Source of the DNA: an uncultured Kangiella sp.
Lineage (GTDB): Bacteria; Pseudomonadota; Gammaproteobacteria; Enterobacterales; DSM-103792
Direction: 5' to 3'
DNA: 11,949 nucleotides
Assembly (NCBI GenBank): GCA_946481205.1
Contig: CAMLNB010000104.1
Location: 1 to 11,949 of the forward strand
The translations under genes were made by a program, and so were the position numbers. The notes beneath the pieces are model-generated. The model was not told the origin of the DNA and searched no databases. It worked only from the letters and a program-made list of their open reading frames with translations. Of the stretch, positions 1 through 6,003 are shown piece by piece; the stretch's first letter is position 1; each line of letters opens with the position of its first letter.

Positions 1-703
1 TGATCATCAGATCGTTCAGCGTCATTTCGCGTTTGTGTTCGGCCTGGAATTTCTCAACCGTCGCGCGCACGTCATCGATGGCGCGGGTATCAGCTTTGAG
101 CCAGCGATCGATGCGCTCGGCATTGCCGATCAGGAAGAACAGAAACGCCATCCACAGATTGCCAATGACAATGTCGATGGTCACCATCACCGAAAACAGA
201 TCACCCGGCGTGTTATAGGTTTCGCGCAGCGCGGCCTGGTTGGCGGCACCACCGATCCAGCTGCCGGCAATGGTGGCAAGACCCCGCCACAGCGAATCCG
301 GATCAGTGCCGGTCACCGCTTCTGGCGAAATCAGCGAGTAGATGAACAGCATCAGCGGGCCGCCGATCATCACGCCGAGCGTGCCGGTCAGGAACATGAT
401 CAGCGCTTTCGGCCCGAGCGCAAACAGGCGCTTCAGATCGACGCTCATGGTCAGCAGCACGAGGCTCGCCGGCAGAAAATAATTGCGCGCGACCAGATAG
501 AGATTGGAGGCACTGCCATCGATGATGCCGAACGTGTTCAGCAAGGACGGCAGGAAATAGCAGAGAAAAATCGCCGGCACGTAAGTGTAAAACGCTTTCA
601 GTGGCGACCACTGGCTGCGCGAGGTGCTGAATACCAGCGCCAGAATCAGCGCCAGCAAGCCCATAACCACGACATCATTTGTTATCAGGACTGTACGTTC
701 CAT
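1..703 (-). CDS. DUF819 family integral membrane protein (3' end outside window)
   Basis: The reverse strand from an ATG at 703 stays open to the window edge, giving 234 codons of the N-terminal part. The product starts MERTVLITNDVVV and is very hydrophobic, with about five candidate membrane segments. One polar stretch reads GSWIGGAANQAALRE (about residues 147-161) and is followed by VMVTIDIVIGNLWMAFLFF. From memory, this glycine-rich GSWIGG-ANQAAL block before a helix with a conserved Asp is typical of the DUF819 (YjcL-like) family, whose full length is about 400 residues. Members look like transporters, but I know of no firm substrate. The last residues seen (about 195-234) are a charged, probably cytoplasmic segment. 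The start is supported by a purine-rich AGAAGAG about 6 nt upstream. The gene lies just downstream of a terminator-like hairpin, so its expression may depend on read-through (see the leader entry). Family call fairly sure; function unknown. Confidence 0.8.
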   Translation of the reverse strand, partial: MERTVLITNDVVVMGLLALILALVFSTSRSQWSPLKAFYTYVPAIFLCYFLPSLLNTFGIIDGSASNLYLVARNYFLPASLVLLTMSVDLKRLFALGPKALIMFLTGTLGVMIGGPLMLFIYSLISPEAVTGTDPDSLWRGLATIAGSWIGGAANQAALRETYNTPGDLFSVMVTIDIVIGNLWMAFLFFLIGNAERIDRWLKADTRAIDDVRATVEKFQAEHKREMTLNDLMI

Positions 704-897
704 CTCGACTCTTCTGTTTGCAGTGTTGTTCGACCAAATAGCTCGATAAACAAACGGCGCCACAAAGGCGCCGTCTGGCGAAGCATCAACAGGATTCGAC
801 CTTGCTACCCTGTTGGCGAAATCAAAACTCGGCGACCAGCAACAAACCCGCACCGGCGCGTTGCGCATCATAGATGCGTTGCGGTGGTCACCATCCG
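704..897 (-). promoter_or_regulatory. Candidate structured leader RNA (or small RNA) ahead of DUF819
   Basis: This stretch between the RidA-like gene and DUF819 holds no convincing gene. Read on the minus strand it contains three hairpins in a row: CGCATC/GATGCG (864-878, 3-nt loop), CAACAGG/CCTGTTG (787-815, 15-nt loop) and the GC-rich ACGGCGCC/GGCGCCGT (754-774). The last is followed by a T-rich run. A leader segment at 854-859 reads GCGCCG on the minus strand and could pair with CGGCGC in the 5' arm of the last hairpin, so a competing antiterminator fold is possible. Together with the extended -10 at 904-909 this could be a leader of about 190 nt that controls read-through into DUF819. It could equally be a stand-alone small RNA of about 150 nt, or the 3' tail of the RidA-like transcript. 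I match it to no known riboswitch class. The hairpins are seen; the role is inferred. Confidence 0.35.
745..774 (-). terminator. Terminator-like hairpin before DUF819
   Basis: A perfect 8-bp stem, ACGGCGCC/GGCGCCGT at 754-774 with a 5-nt loop, is followed on the minus strand by TTTGTTTAT. It would end transcripts coming from the RidA-like gene about 200 bp upstream, or act as an attenuator, because the DUF819 start codon is only about 50 nt further on. The T-tract is interrupted by a G, so its efficiency is uncertain. Confidence 0.55.
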
Positions 898-903
898 GCG
901 CGG

Positions 904-911
904 ACTATACC
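904..911 (-). promoter_or_regulatory. Candidate extended -10 promoter for the DUF819 leader
   Basis: The minus strand reads TGGTATAGT here. TATAGT matches the sigma-70 -10 consensus at 5 of 6 positions, and the TG one base before it fits the extended -10 type. No good -35 is seen 16-18 bp upstream. Transcription would begin near 897, downstream of the RidA-like stop codon, which would make DUF819 a separate transcription unit. Confidence 0.35.
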
Positions 912-974
912 ATGCAGCGACAGAACGCCGAGCTGGCCGGGTCATCCGTCACCAGCTTGCCGCACCGCAGCAAA

Positions 975-1481
975 TTACTGCGCCAGCTGCGGCACGCGTT
1001 CGACCACCTCTACCCGCTTGCCGCTGCCGACCACCGCCACCGCCTTGATTTCAATCAGCGCGTCCGGCATCACCAACGCCGTGGTGCCGATGGCAGTCCA
1101 GGCCGGGTAATGGTTCGGCATGAACTCGTCCTTGACCTTGCCGACCTTGTCGATGTCCTTGATGTTCAGGTGGTAGCTGGTCAGCTCGACTACGTCATCA
1201 AGACTGGAGCCAGAGGCTTCCAGCACTGACTTCAGCCGCTTGAACACCGCCTGCGTCTGCCCTTCGATATCGTTGACGCCGGCCCCGGCACCGGGCTGAC
1301 CGGACACCCAGATGGTATCGCCGACCCGGGCAGCCTGGGCGTAATGCCACTCCTGATAAATGCGCTGGGTATTGCCTGGATTGATCAGATACTTGCTGGG
1401 GCCGCTGGCGTTCGGCGTCGGGATGCCGCTGGCACAGGCCGTCAGCAGTGCGGTCGCGGCCAGAATCAGCAGGGTTTTCAT
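975..1481 (-). CDS. RidA (YjgF/YER057c/UK114) family lipoprotein lacking the catalytic arginine
   Basis: The 168-residue product begins with a lipoprotein signal: a short basic start, a hydrophobic core, and the lipobox L13-T14-A15-C16, so C16 is the expected lipidated residue. From about residue 40 it follows the RidA fold, with VSGQPG (59-64), a central helix QTQAVFKRLKSVLEASG, and the C-terminal strand IEIKAVAVV with the conserved Glu at 144. Classical RidA removes reactive 2-aminoacrylate/imine intermediates in the cytosol, using an arginine in the P-A-R context. Here the matching position is P126-A127-W128, so imine deaminase activity is not expected; this resembles the non-catalytic Rid subgroups. 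An exported, lipid-anchored location is also unusual. The start is backed by GGAG 8 nt upstream. It is divergent from the sigma operon and has a lone hairpin 200 bp downstream. Alternative: a ligand-binding or other catalytic role. Family sure, role unknown. Confidence 0.85.
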   Translation of the reverse strand: MKTLLILAATALLTACASGIPTPNASGPSKYLINPGNTQRIYQEWHYAQAARVGDTIWVSGQPGAGAGVNDIEGQTQAVFKRLKSVLEASGSSLDDVVELTSYHLNIKDIDKVGKVKDEFMPNHYPAWTAIGTTALVMPDALIEIKAVAVVGSGKRVEVVERVPQLAQ

Positions 1482-1564
1482 GACTTACGCTCCATCGTTG
1501 GCATAGGAAAAGGCAGGCGCAGACGATGCCACAGCGGCGACGGACTGGGTGCCGAGCGTGAATT

Positions 1565-1599
1565 TTTGCCAAATCGGCAAACTATTTGCCGGCCGGCAA
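1565..1599. promoter_or_regulatory. Two TTGCC/GGCAA dyads in the divergent promoter region
   Basis: Two inverted repeats with the same half-sites lie between the RidA-like gene and the ECF operon: TTTGCC-5 nt-GGCAAA at 1565-1581 and the perfect 14-bp palindrome TTGCCGGCCGGCAA at 1586-1599. The TTGCC half-sites start 20 bp apart and the GGCAA half-sites 19 bp apart, about two helical turns. This placement suggests paired operators for a dimeric regulator acting on one or both divergent genes. TTGCCA at 1566-1571 also resembles a -35, but I see no matching -10. The repeats are seen; operator function is inferred. Confidence 0.4.
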
Positions 1600-1681
1600 C
1601 GACAATCAGCACAGACGAACCGAAAAGCTGGCGCAGCTCGCGACAGCAGACCGCTTCGGTCAACCACAACAACGGAAAACC

Positions 1682-2239
1682 ATGTTCGGAATAGCAGACG
1701 ACGGCGAACTGATTGCCAAGGCGCTGGGGGGATCACAGCGCGCCTGGCTGAGTCTGGTTCGCCGCCATGAAAAGCGGGTCTACAACCTCGCCTACCGGAT
1801 GACCGGTAACCGGCAGGATGCGCTCGACCTGATGCAGGAAGCGTTTCTGGCGGTGTACCGCAACCTGCCCAATTACCGGGCCGAGGGCGTGTTCGCCGCC
1901 TGGCTGCTGCGCATCGTCGCCAACCGCGCGGTCGACTTTCTGCGCCGGCGGCGTGGCAACCCGCTGCACAAAGCGGCGGAAGTGGACGAAGACGTGATCG
2001 TCGCCGATGACAGCAGTCATCGCAGCGTCGAGCAGGACAGCCTGCGCAGCACGCTGCTGCGCTTGATGGCGCAATTGAGTAACGACCAGCGGCTGGTGGT
2101 GGAACTGAAATTCTTCCAGCACCTGACTTTCGAGGAAATTGCCGGCCAGCTCGGCATCCCGGAGAACACCGCGAAAACGCGTTTGTACACTGCCCTGCAG
2201 AAACTGCGGGGAAATGAGGAACTGAAACATGCGTTGTGA
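1682..2239 (+). CDS. ECF-type RNA polymerase sigma factor
   Basis: The 185-residue product has the two-domain layout of an extracytoplasmic-function sigma factor. Sigma region 2 covers about residues 20-92 (FLAVYRNLPNYR, then AWLLRIVANRAVDFLRRRR). Region 4 covers about 125-177, with the helix-turn-helix LTFEEIAGQLGIPENTAKTRL and recognition helix about 161-176. The size is usual for the family. The frame can be extended to a TTG at 1586, but the extra 32 residues look unlike sigma factor and that TTG lies inside a palindrome. I therefore chose the ATG at 1682, preceded by a weak CGGAAA. Its 3' end overlaps the anti-sigma gene by 11 bp, so the two are probably translationally coupled. It would direct core polymerase to a stress or envelope regulon and, as is common for ECF factors, perhaps to its own operon. 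The exact ECF group was not determined. Confidence 0.92.
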   Translation: MFGIADDGELIAKALGGSQRAWLSLVRRHEKRVYNLAYRMTGNRQDALDLMQEAFLAVYRNLPNYRAEGVFAAWLLRIVANRAVDFLRRRRGNPLHKAAEVDEDVIVADDSSHRSVEQDSLRSTLLRLMAQLSNDQRLVVELKFFQHLTFEEIAGQLGIPENTAKTRLYTALQKLRGNEELKHAL

Positions 2240-2909
2240 AGAAGCCGGCCCTTTGCTCAGCGATTACCGCGAGCATCTGCTGCCTGAAGCCACGCAGCAG
2301 CAATTGTCCGATCACCTGGCGCAATGCCCGCATTGCCAGGCCGATCTCGCCATGCTGGACACGCTCAGCCATGAGGCGCGCCAGTGGCGCGATCTGCCGG
2401 TGCCGGAATGGCATCGCGCCGCGTTCGCCGTGCCGGAAAAGCAGCGCGGCCAATGGTTGCAGTGGCTGTCGATGGCAACGTCAGCACTGTGCCTGCTGCT
2501 GGTCGTTGCGAAGGTCGATGTACAAAGCGATGCCGGCGGTTTCCGCGTCAGCTTCGGTGGCAGCAAAGCCACCAACGGCCAAGTGCTCACCGCCGATGCG
2601 CTCGAACAACGCCTGAACCAGTTCAAGGAACAGCAGCAACTGACGGTGACCAACCAGCTCGCAGCCTGGGACATCAGCCGGCAGCAGGACAACCAGAAAA
2701 TGATGACCGCGGTGGTGAATTACGCCCGCGAACAGCAGCAGCAAGATTTGGCGCAATGGGTCGACTACTGGAAGACCGTGCGCGATCAGGATCAGGCGTT
2801 GCAGGTGAAAGCCTTCAGCGATCTGTTGACCACTCAACAGCAAAGTCGACTTGAGTTGCGCGCGCTCAAGGCGTCCTTGCAAACCACCACCGACTCGGAG
2901 GTTTTATGA
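2229..2909 (+). CDS. Membrane-bound zinc-finger anti-sigma factor
   Basis: The 226-residue product starts with a short zinc-binding anti-sigma (ZAS-like) domain containing H29-x3-C33-x2-C36 in the context HLAQCPHCQ, plus a Cys at position 3. A single membrane segment follows at about 77-95 (LSMATSALCLLLVVAKV). The remaining 130 residues should be periplasmic. They contain a short strand-like FRVSFGG (about 105-111), then a long, very Gln-rich helical stretch (about 120-225). The cytoplasmic domain should hold the sigma factor inactive until a periplasmic signal, often proteolysis, releases it. The ATG lies within the end of the sigma gene, with GAGGAA about 8 nt before it. The stop overlaps the next start as ATGA. 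The Gln-rich helical periplasmic part is a probable contact surface for the exported coiled-coil protein encoded next. Role confident from domain order and position; the signal is unknown. Confidence 0.88.
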   Translation: MRCEEAGPLLSDYREHLLPEATQQQLSDHLAQCPHCQADLAMLDTLSHEARQWRDLPVPEWHRAAFAVPEKQRGQWLQWLSMATSALCLLLVVAKVDVQSDAGGFRVSFGGSKATNGQVLTADALEQRLNQFKEQQQLTVTNQLAAWDISRQQDNQKMMTAVVNYAREQQQQDLAQWVDYWKTVRDQDQALQVKAFSDLLTTQQQSRLELRALKASLQTTTDSEVL

Positions 2910-3847
2910 ACCGTCGTACATTCAAGGTCCGCTCCTTTCTGACTGCCCTGGTGGCAGCCGGCGCGACCGTGGCCAGTGTTGGCAGCCTCGCCGCCGACAG
3001 CAAAAACAGCTACAGCGCGATCAGCAAAGACGTGCAGATTCTCGGCCAGGTGTTTGAAACCGCCACTGCGCCGAAATCGCGACAAGGCCGCTGGGAACAT
3101 GGCGGTGTCAATATCGAAGGCCTGTACCTCGCCGGTCAGGGCATGGTGTTTGAAGTGCATTTGCCGGGCGCTCATTATGGTCACGTCTTTGGCACGCCGC
3201 TGGCGCCGATCGCGCCGTTGCCGCCGATGCCGGCCATCGCCTTCAGCGACGATGAAGATGCCGAAGCACCAGAAGCCGAAATCGACACCGAAGAAATGGA
3301 AGCCGTTGTCGAAGAAGCAATGGAAGCCGCTCATGAAGCGATGAGCGAAATGGGCTATGGCCGCGGCATCGACAAACAAACGCAGGAACAGCTGCGTGCG
3401 CTGCGCGACAGCCAGCGCAAAGCCGCGCGCGAATACCGCGATCAGCAGAAAGCCTATGCTGATGCTTTGCGCAAAAACAAAGACATGAGCCAGGCTGAGC
3501 GAGACAAGCAAAAAGCTGCGTTGGAAAAATCCCGGCAAAGTTTTGAGGCGGCTCAACAGCAATTTCGAGGCAAAGCGGAAGCGCTGCGCAACGAGCAGAA
3601 ACAGCAATGGCAAGCTAAGGTGAAAGAAACCGAAGATCAACTGCTGGACACGCTGTGCAGCTACGCCGGCTCGACCCGTCGACTCGGCACCGGCGAGCAT
3701 GTCACGCTGATTCTCAAGGATGCAGCTGGCGAGTCCGATGCCAAGCACAAGATCTGGGTGATCAAGAAAGCCGATCTGGATGCCTGCGCCACCGGCAGCC
3801 AAACCAGTGGCGTGCTGCAGAAGAAAGCGATCAGCTACAACTTCTGA
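2906..3847 (+). CDS. Exported coiled-coil protein of unknown function, third gene of the ECF operon
   Basis: The product has 313 residues. Residues 1-30 form a Sec signal peptide with a likely cut after SLAA. Next comes a strand-rich segment (about 40-95) with GLYLAGQGMVFEVHLPG, a proline-rich linker (about 98-110), and a strongly acidic Asp/Glu stretch (about 114-145). A long charged helix (about 155-250) has coiled-coil character. A small C-terminal domain carries two Cys, C251 and C294, which could form a disulfide in the periplasm. The product ends in an aromatic residue. The start has a strong GGAGG 6 nt upstream, inside the anti-sigma gene, and overlaps its stop by ATGA, so the three proteins should be made together. 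I do not recognise a named family. The context suggests a periplasmic sensor or accessory factor acting on the anti-sigma, or an effector of the same stress response. It is followed directly by a strong terminator. Confidence 0.8.
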   Translation: MNRRTFKVRSFLTALVAAGATVASVGSLAADSKNSYSAISKDVQILGQVFETATAPKSRQGRWEHGGVNIEGLYLAGQGMVFEVHLPGAHYGHVFGTPLAPIAPLPPMPAIAFSDDEDAEAPEAEIDTEEMEAVVEEAMEAAHEAMSEMGYGRGIDKQTQEQLRALRDSQRKAAREYRDQQKAYADALRKNKDMSQAERDKQKAALEKSRQSFEAAQQQFRGKAEALRNEQKQQWQAKVKETEDQLLDTLCSYAGSTRRLGTGEHVTLILKDAAGESDAKHKIWVIKKADLDACATGSQTSGVLQKKAISYNF

Positions 3848-3862
3848 TCGCCGACCCGCCTG

Positions 3863-3905
3863 AAAAAGCCGAAGCCGAATCATGTAACGGCTTCGGCTTT
3901 TTTTT
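3863..3905. terminator. Bidirectional intrinsic terminator shared by convergent genes
   Basis: A perfect 15-bp inverted repeat pairs 3863-3877 (AAAAAGCCGAAGCCG) with 3888-3902, around a 10-nt loop. On the plus strand the stem is followed by a run of eight Ts (3898-3905), and on the minus strand by five. It lies 15 bp after the stop of the coiled-coil gene, and its T-run overlaps the TAA stop of the convergent hydrolase gene (3904-3906). Confidence 0.92.
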
Positions 3906-5511
3906 AGCGCCGCACGGGCAGCGACAGGCGCGACTGCCGAGCGCTGCCGTAGGGCACGGTCAGCTGATAGAAACTCAGCGTCGGCGCGCTGTACTGCGGG
4001 TCAGCCGTATCAATCGCCAATGCCAGGCGATGCCCTGCCGGCAGATCGTAAGCCGTCGCGATCAACTCGATTTGCACCTGCCGATCTTGCCCCGGCACCG
4101 CATCCAGCACGGTCACCGGCCCGTGCGTAATCAAGGTGCCGAAGCCCCAGTTATCCAGATCGTACAGATAGGCGATGGTCTGAAAGCGTTCGTTGCTCGG
4201 CCGCAGCCACAAGTCCAGCGTGGGGATACCGCGAATGCGCTGGCTTTGCTCGAACCGGTCCGACTCGTACACCAGCGCCAAAGCGCGATTGATGCCGGGA
4301 ATGAACGCCGTGATCGGTGCCTGCAGATGCGCTTCAAACGTTGCGCTGATCACCGGAACGCCTGCCGTGGCGCCGGACAGCAGACCGGCATTGAAGGTAT
4401 TGCTGGCACTGGTGTTGTTCGGTGTGCGGCGCAGGTCGCCGTTGCTGAACCAGCCGCGGGGACCGAGATAGAACGCTTTTTCCTGGACATCGGCTGACGG
4501 CCAGTCGGCAAACGTGTCGCGCTGCTGATCCAGTTTCACCGCCATGCTGACCGGCGCTTCATCGACAATGCCGTTATCCTGATCGCGCAGCCAGTAATCG
4601 AACCAGCGCTGGACATTGCCCCAGACATGGTTGCGCAAACCGAGCAGCCCACCAAGCTCTGCCGTGGCGTGATTGCCGAGATTCAGATCCAGTTTCTTCG
4701 GACCGGTCAGTTCGCTGTAAAAGCGCATGCTGGCATTGGGCTCGAACAACTCGTCGCGAAAATTATGACTGATATAGATCGGCACGCCGCGCGCATTCAG
4801 CGCATCGATCACGGATTGCGGTGAGCGTTGGCCGGCCCAGGCCAAGGTGGCCGGAATGTTCGTGTGGGACAGCAGATTGCCGTACATCTGCGCGATGATC
4901 GGGTCCATCCGCCCGGTCAAATAGCCGGCGCCAACCAGAATGCCGCCAAACACCGCATCCGGCGTGTTGCCACCGTAAAGTGAGTCCGCCAGATCCGCCC
5001 AGCCACTCATCGCCACGACCGCGCTGATCCGCGCATCATTCGCTGCTGCGAGTATTGAAATGCCGCCGCCGTAAGAAATGCCGCCGATGCCGATGCGCGC
5101 GGGATCACTCGGCGTGTTCGCCAGCAACCAATCGACTACCGCTTTCGCGTCTTTCATGTCATCCGGGCCAGCGACATTGACCAGACCACCCGACACGCCA
5201 AAGCCGCGCGTGGCATAACTGAGCACGACATAACCCTTGTCCGCCAGTTTGGCCGCCTGCGCCAAATACTCGTGATGCTCCAATGCCCAGCTGTTGACAA
5301 ACACCACCGCCGGCGCCGGATGGTCTGCACTGGTGCCATTGGGCGTAAACACATTGGCGGCAAGACGGACACCATCGTGACTGGTGATGCGCAAGCCATC
5401 CTGATACTGGTAACCGGCCACTGCCCTGCCACTGGCAAACAGCGCCAGCACGACGAAACTGTAAAAGAGAAATAGCGACGCGCTCGACGAGCGCCGAGAT
5501 GAGATCGACAT
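3904..5511 (-). CDS. Exported CocE/NonD family alpha/beta hydrolase (peptidase S15-like)
   Basis: The 535-residue product has a signal sequence (MSISSRRSSSASLFLFYSFV, then VLALFASGRAVA), followed by an alpha/beta hydrolase domain of the X-Pro dipeptidyl-peptidase/CocE type. The nucleophile elbow is GGISYGGG, with Ser146. Likely triad partners are D253 in NFRDELFEP and H281 in LGNHATAE. A C-terminal beta-rich domain (about 350-535) with DLWLRPS and AYDLPAGHRLALAIDTADP fits the galactose-binding-like domain of S15/CocE enzymes. It should hydrolyse esters or amides in the periplasm or outside the cell; the substrate cannot be read from sequence. The frame opens further upstream at a TTG (5592). 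I prefer the ATG at 5511, because it gives a clean signal peptide and has GAGGA 8 nt before it. It is monocistronic, ending in the terminator shared with the ECF operon. Confidence 0.88.
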   Translation of the reverse strand: MSISSRRSSSASLFLFYSFVVLALFASGRAVAGYQYQDGLRITSHDGVRLAANVFTPNGTSADHPAPAVVFVNSWALEHHEYLAQAAKLADKGYVVLSYATRGFGVSGGLVNVAGPDDMKDAKAVVDWLLANTPSDPARIGIGGISYGGGISILAAANDARISAVVAMSGWADLADSLYGGNTPDAVFGGILVGAGYLTGRMDPIIAQMYGNLLSHTNIPATLAWAGQRSPQSVIDALNARGVPIYISHNFRDELFEPNASMRFYSELTGPKKLDLNLGNHATAELGGLLGLRNHVWGNVQRWFDYWLRDQDNGIVDEAPVSMAVKLDQQRDTFADWPSADVQEKAFYLGPRGWFSNGDLRRTPNNTSASNTFNAGLLSGATAGVPVISATFEAHLQAPITAFIPGINRALALVYESDRFEQSQRIRGIPTLDLWLRPSNERFQTIAYLYDLDNWGFGTLITHGPVTVLDAVPGQDRQVQIELIATAYDLPAGHRLALAIDTADPQYSAPTLSFYQLTVPYGSARQSRLSLPVRR

Positions 5512-5701
5512 GCTGTGTTTCCTCGAAAAAGTCGTTGCGAGTGTTTTCGTTAGAGAAAACCGCCGAACGGCCACACCAAGGACGACGAGCAAGACGGGAA
5601 CGGAAAACCCCCGCTCAGAATGGTGACCAGCAGAACGCGCACGGCGTGATCGATGAGACCCGCCAAGCGACTGCGGCTTGGTCAGACCTCATTCCAGCGG
5701 A

Positions 5702-5730
5702 GGTATAGCAAGGCTTGATCGGGCAACCAA
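5702..5730 (-). promoter_or_regulatory. Candidate promoter for the CocE-like hydrolase
   Basis: On the minus strand TTGGTT (5725-5730) and TATACC (5702-5707) are separated by 17 bp. A TG placed one base before the -10 gives an extended -10. The site lies about 190 bp upstream of the hydrolase start codon, implying a long 5' leader. The -35 match is only partial. Confidence 0.35.
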
Positions 5731-5734
5731 CACA

Positions 5735-5746
5735 AAACGATCGTTT
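5735..5746. promoter_or_regulatory. Perfect 12-bp palindrome AAACGATCGTTT
   Basis: A perfect dyad that starts 4 bp upstream of the candidate -35 of the hydrolase promoter. It is a plausible operator or activator site, but only one copy is seen. Confidence 0.3.
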
Positions 5747-6003
5747 AAAACGGCTTTTTTGCTGCTGCGGCGCAGCAATGTGCGATGCTTGGTGAGTGGT
5801 CAATCGATTATGAAACGCGACACCTGCCCACCTAATCAGCATGCGAAGGAAATGGCTGAAGGTTATTCGCGAGCGAAAAACAAGTATGGAATTGACCAGC
5901 GTGGAATTTGCAAAGCTGAAACACTGTGAAACTTATCGATAGTCTTATAGCAACACGGGCCAATGGGTTTCGCTGCGCCCATAGCCTCACACTGGAATAG
6001 AGC
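5747..6003. other. Intergenic region leading into the AT-rich island
   Basis: No convincing gene is seen. A hairpin TTGCTGC/GCAGCAA occurs at 5759-5778 without a T-tract on either strand. A 39-codon frame starting at ATG 5810 and ending at 5929 has no ribosome binding site and no recognised similarity. At 5963-5982 the sequence ATGGGTTTCGCTGCGCCCAT has a 5-bp stem. It resembles a fragment of the palindromic GGGTTTCGCTGCGC-type repeats scattered between genes in many gammaproteobacteria. It lies about 20 bp before the HEPN-like gene and may mark an old insertion or recombination point. Base composition shifts from GC-rich to AT-rich across this stretch. Confidence 0.4.

Noticed and set aside
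787..815. Possible tRNA T-arm (GGTCGAATCC on the minus strand)
   Set aside because: No acceptor, D or anticodon arms fit around it, and the sequence is better explained as the loop of a simple 7-bp hairpin.
35..1048. Long plus-strand open frame of 337 codons
   Set aside because: It runs antisense through DUF819 and the RidA-like gene. Its product is rich in Arg, Gln and His without any family pattern, whereas the minus strand gives recognisable proteins.
1586..1681. N-terminal extension of the sigma factor from a TTG
   Set aside because: The added residues do not look like sigma factor, there is no ribosome binding site, and the TTG is part of the TTGCCGGCCGGCAA palindrome.
2834..3883. Minus-strand open frame of 349 codons opposite the coiled-coil gene
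   Set aside because: It is a shadow of the plus-strand gene, which has a strong ribosome binding site, a signal peptide and operon overlaps. The frame also runs through the terminator hairpin.
5678..5929. Plus-strand open frame of 83 codons, or 39 codons from ATG 5810
   Set aside because: It has no ribosome binding site and no recognisable family, and crosses the candidate hydrolase promoter and a hairpin. It could be a gene relic, but I cannot support it.
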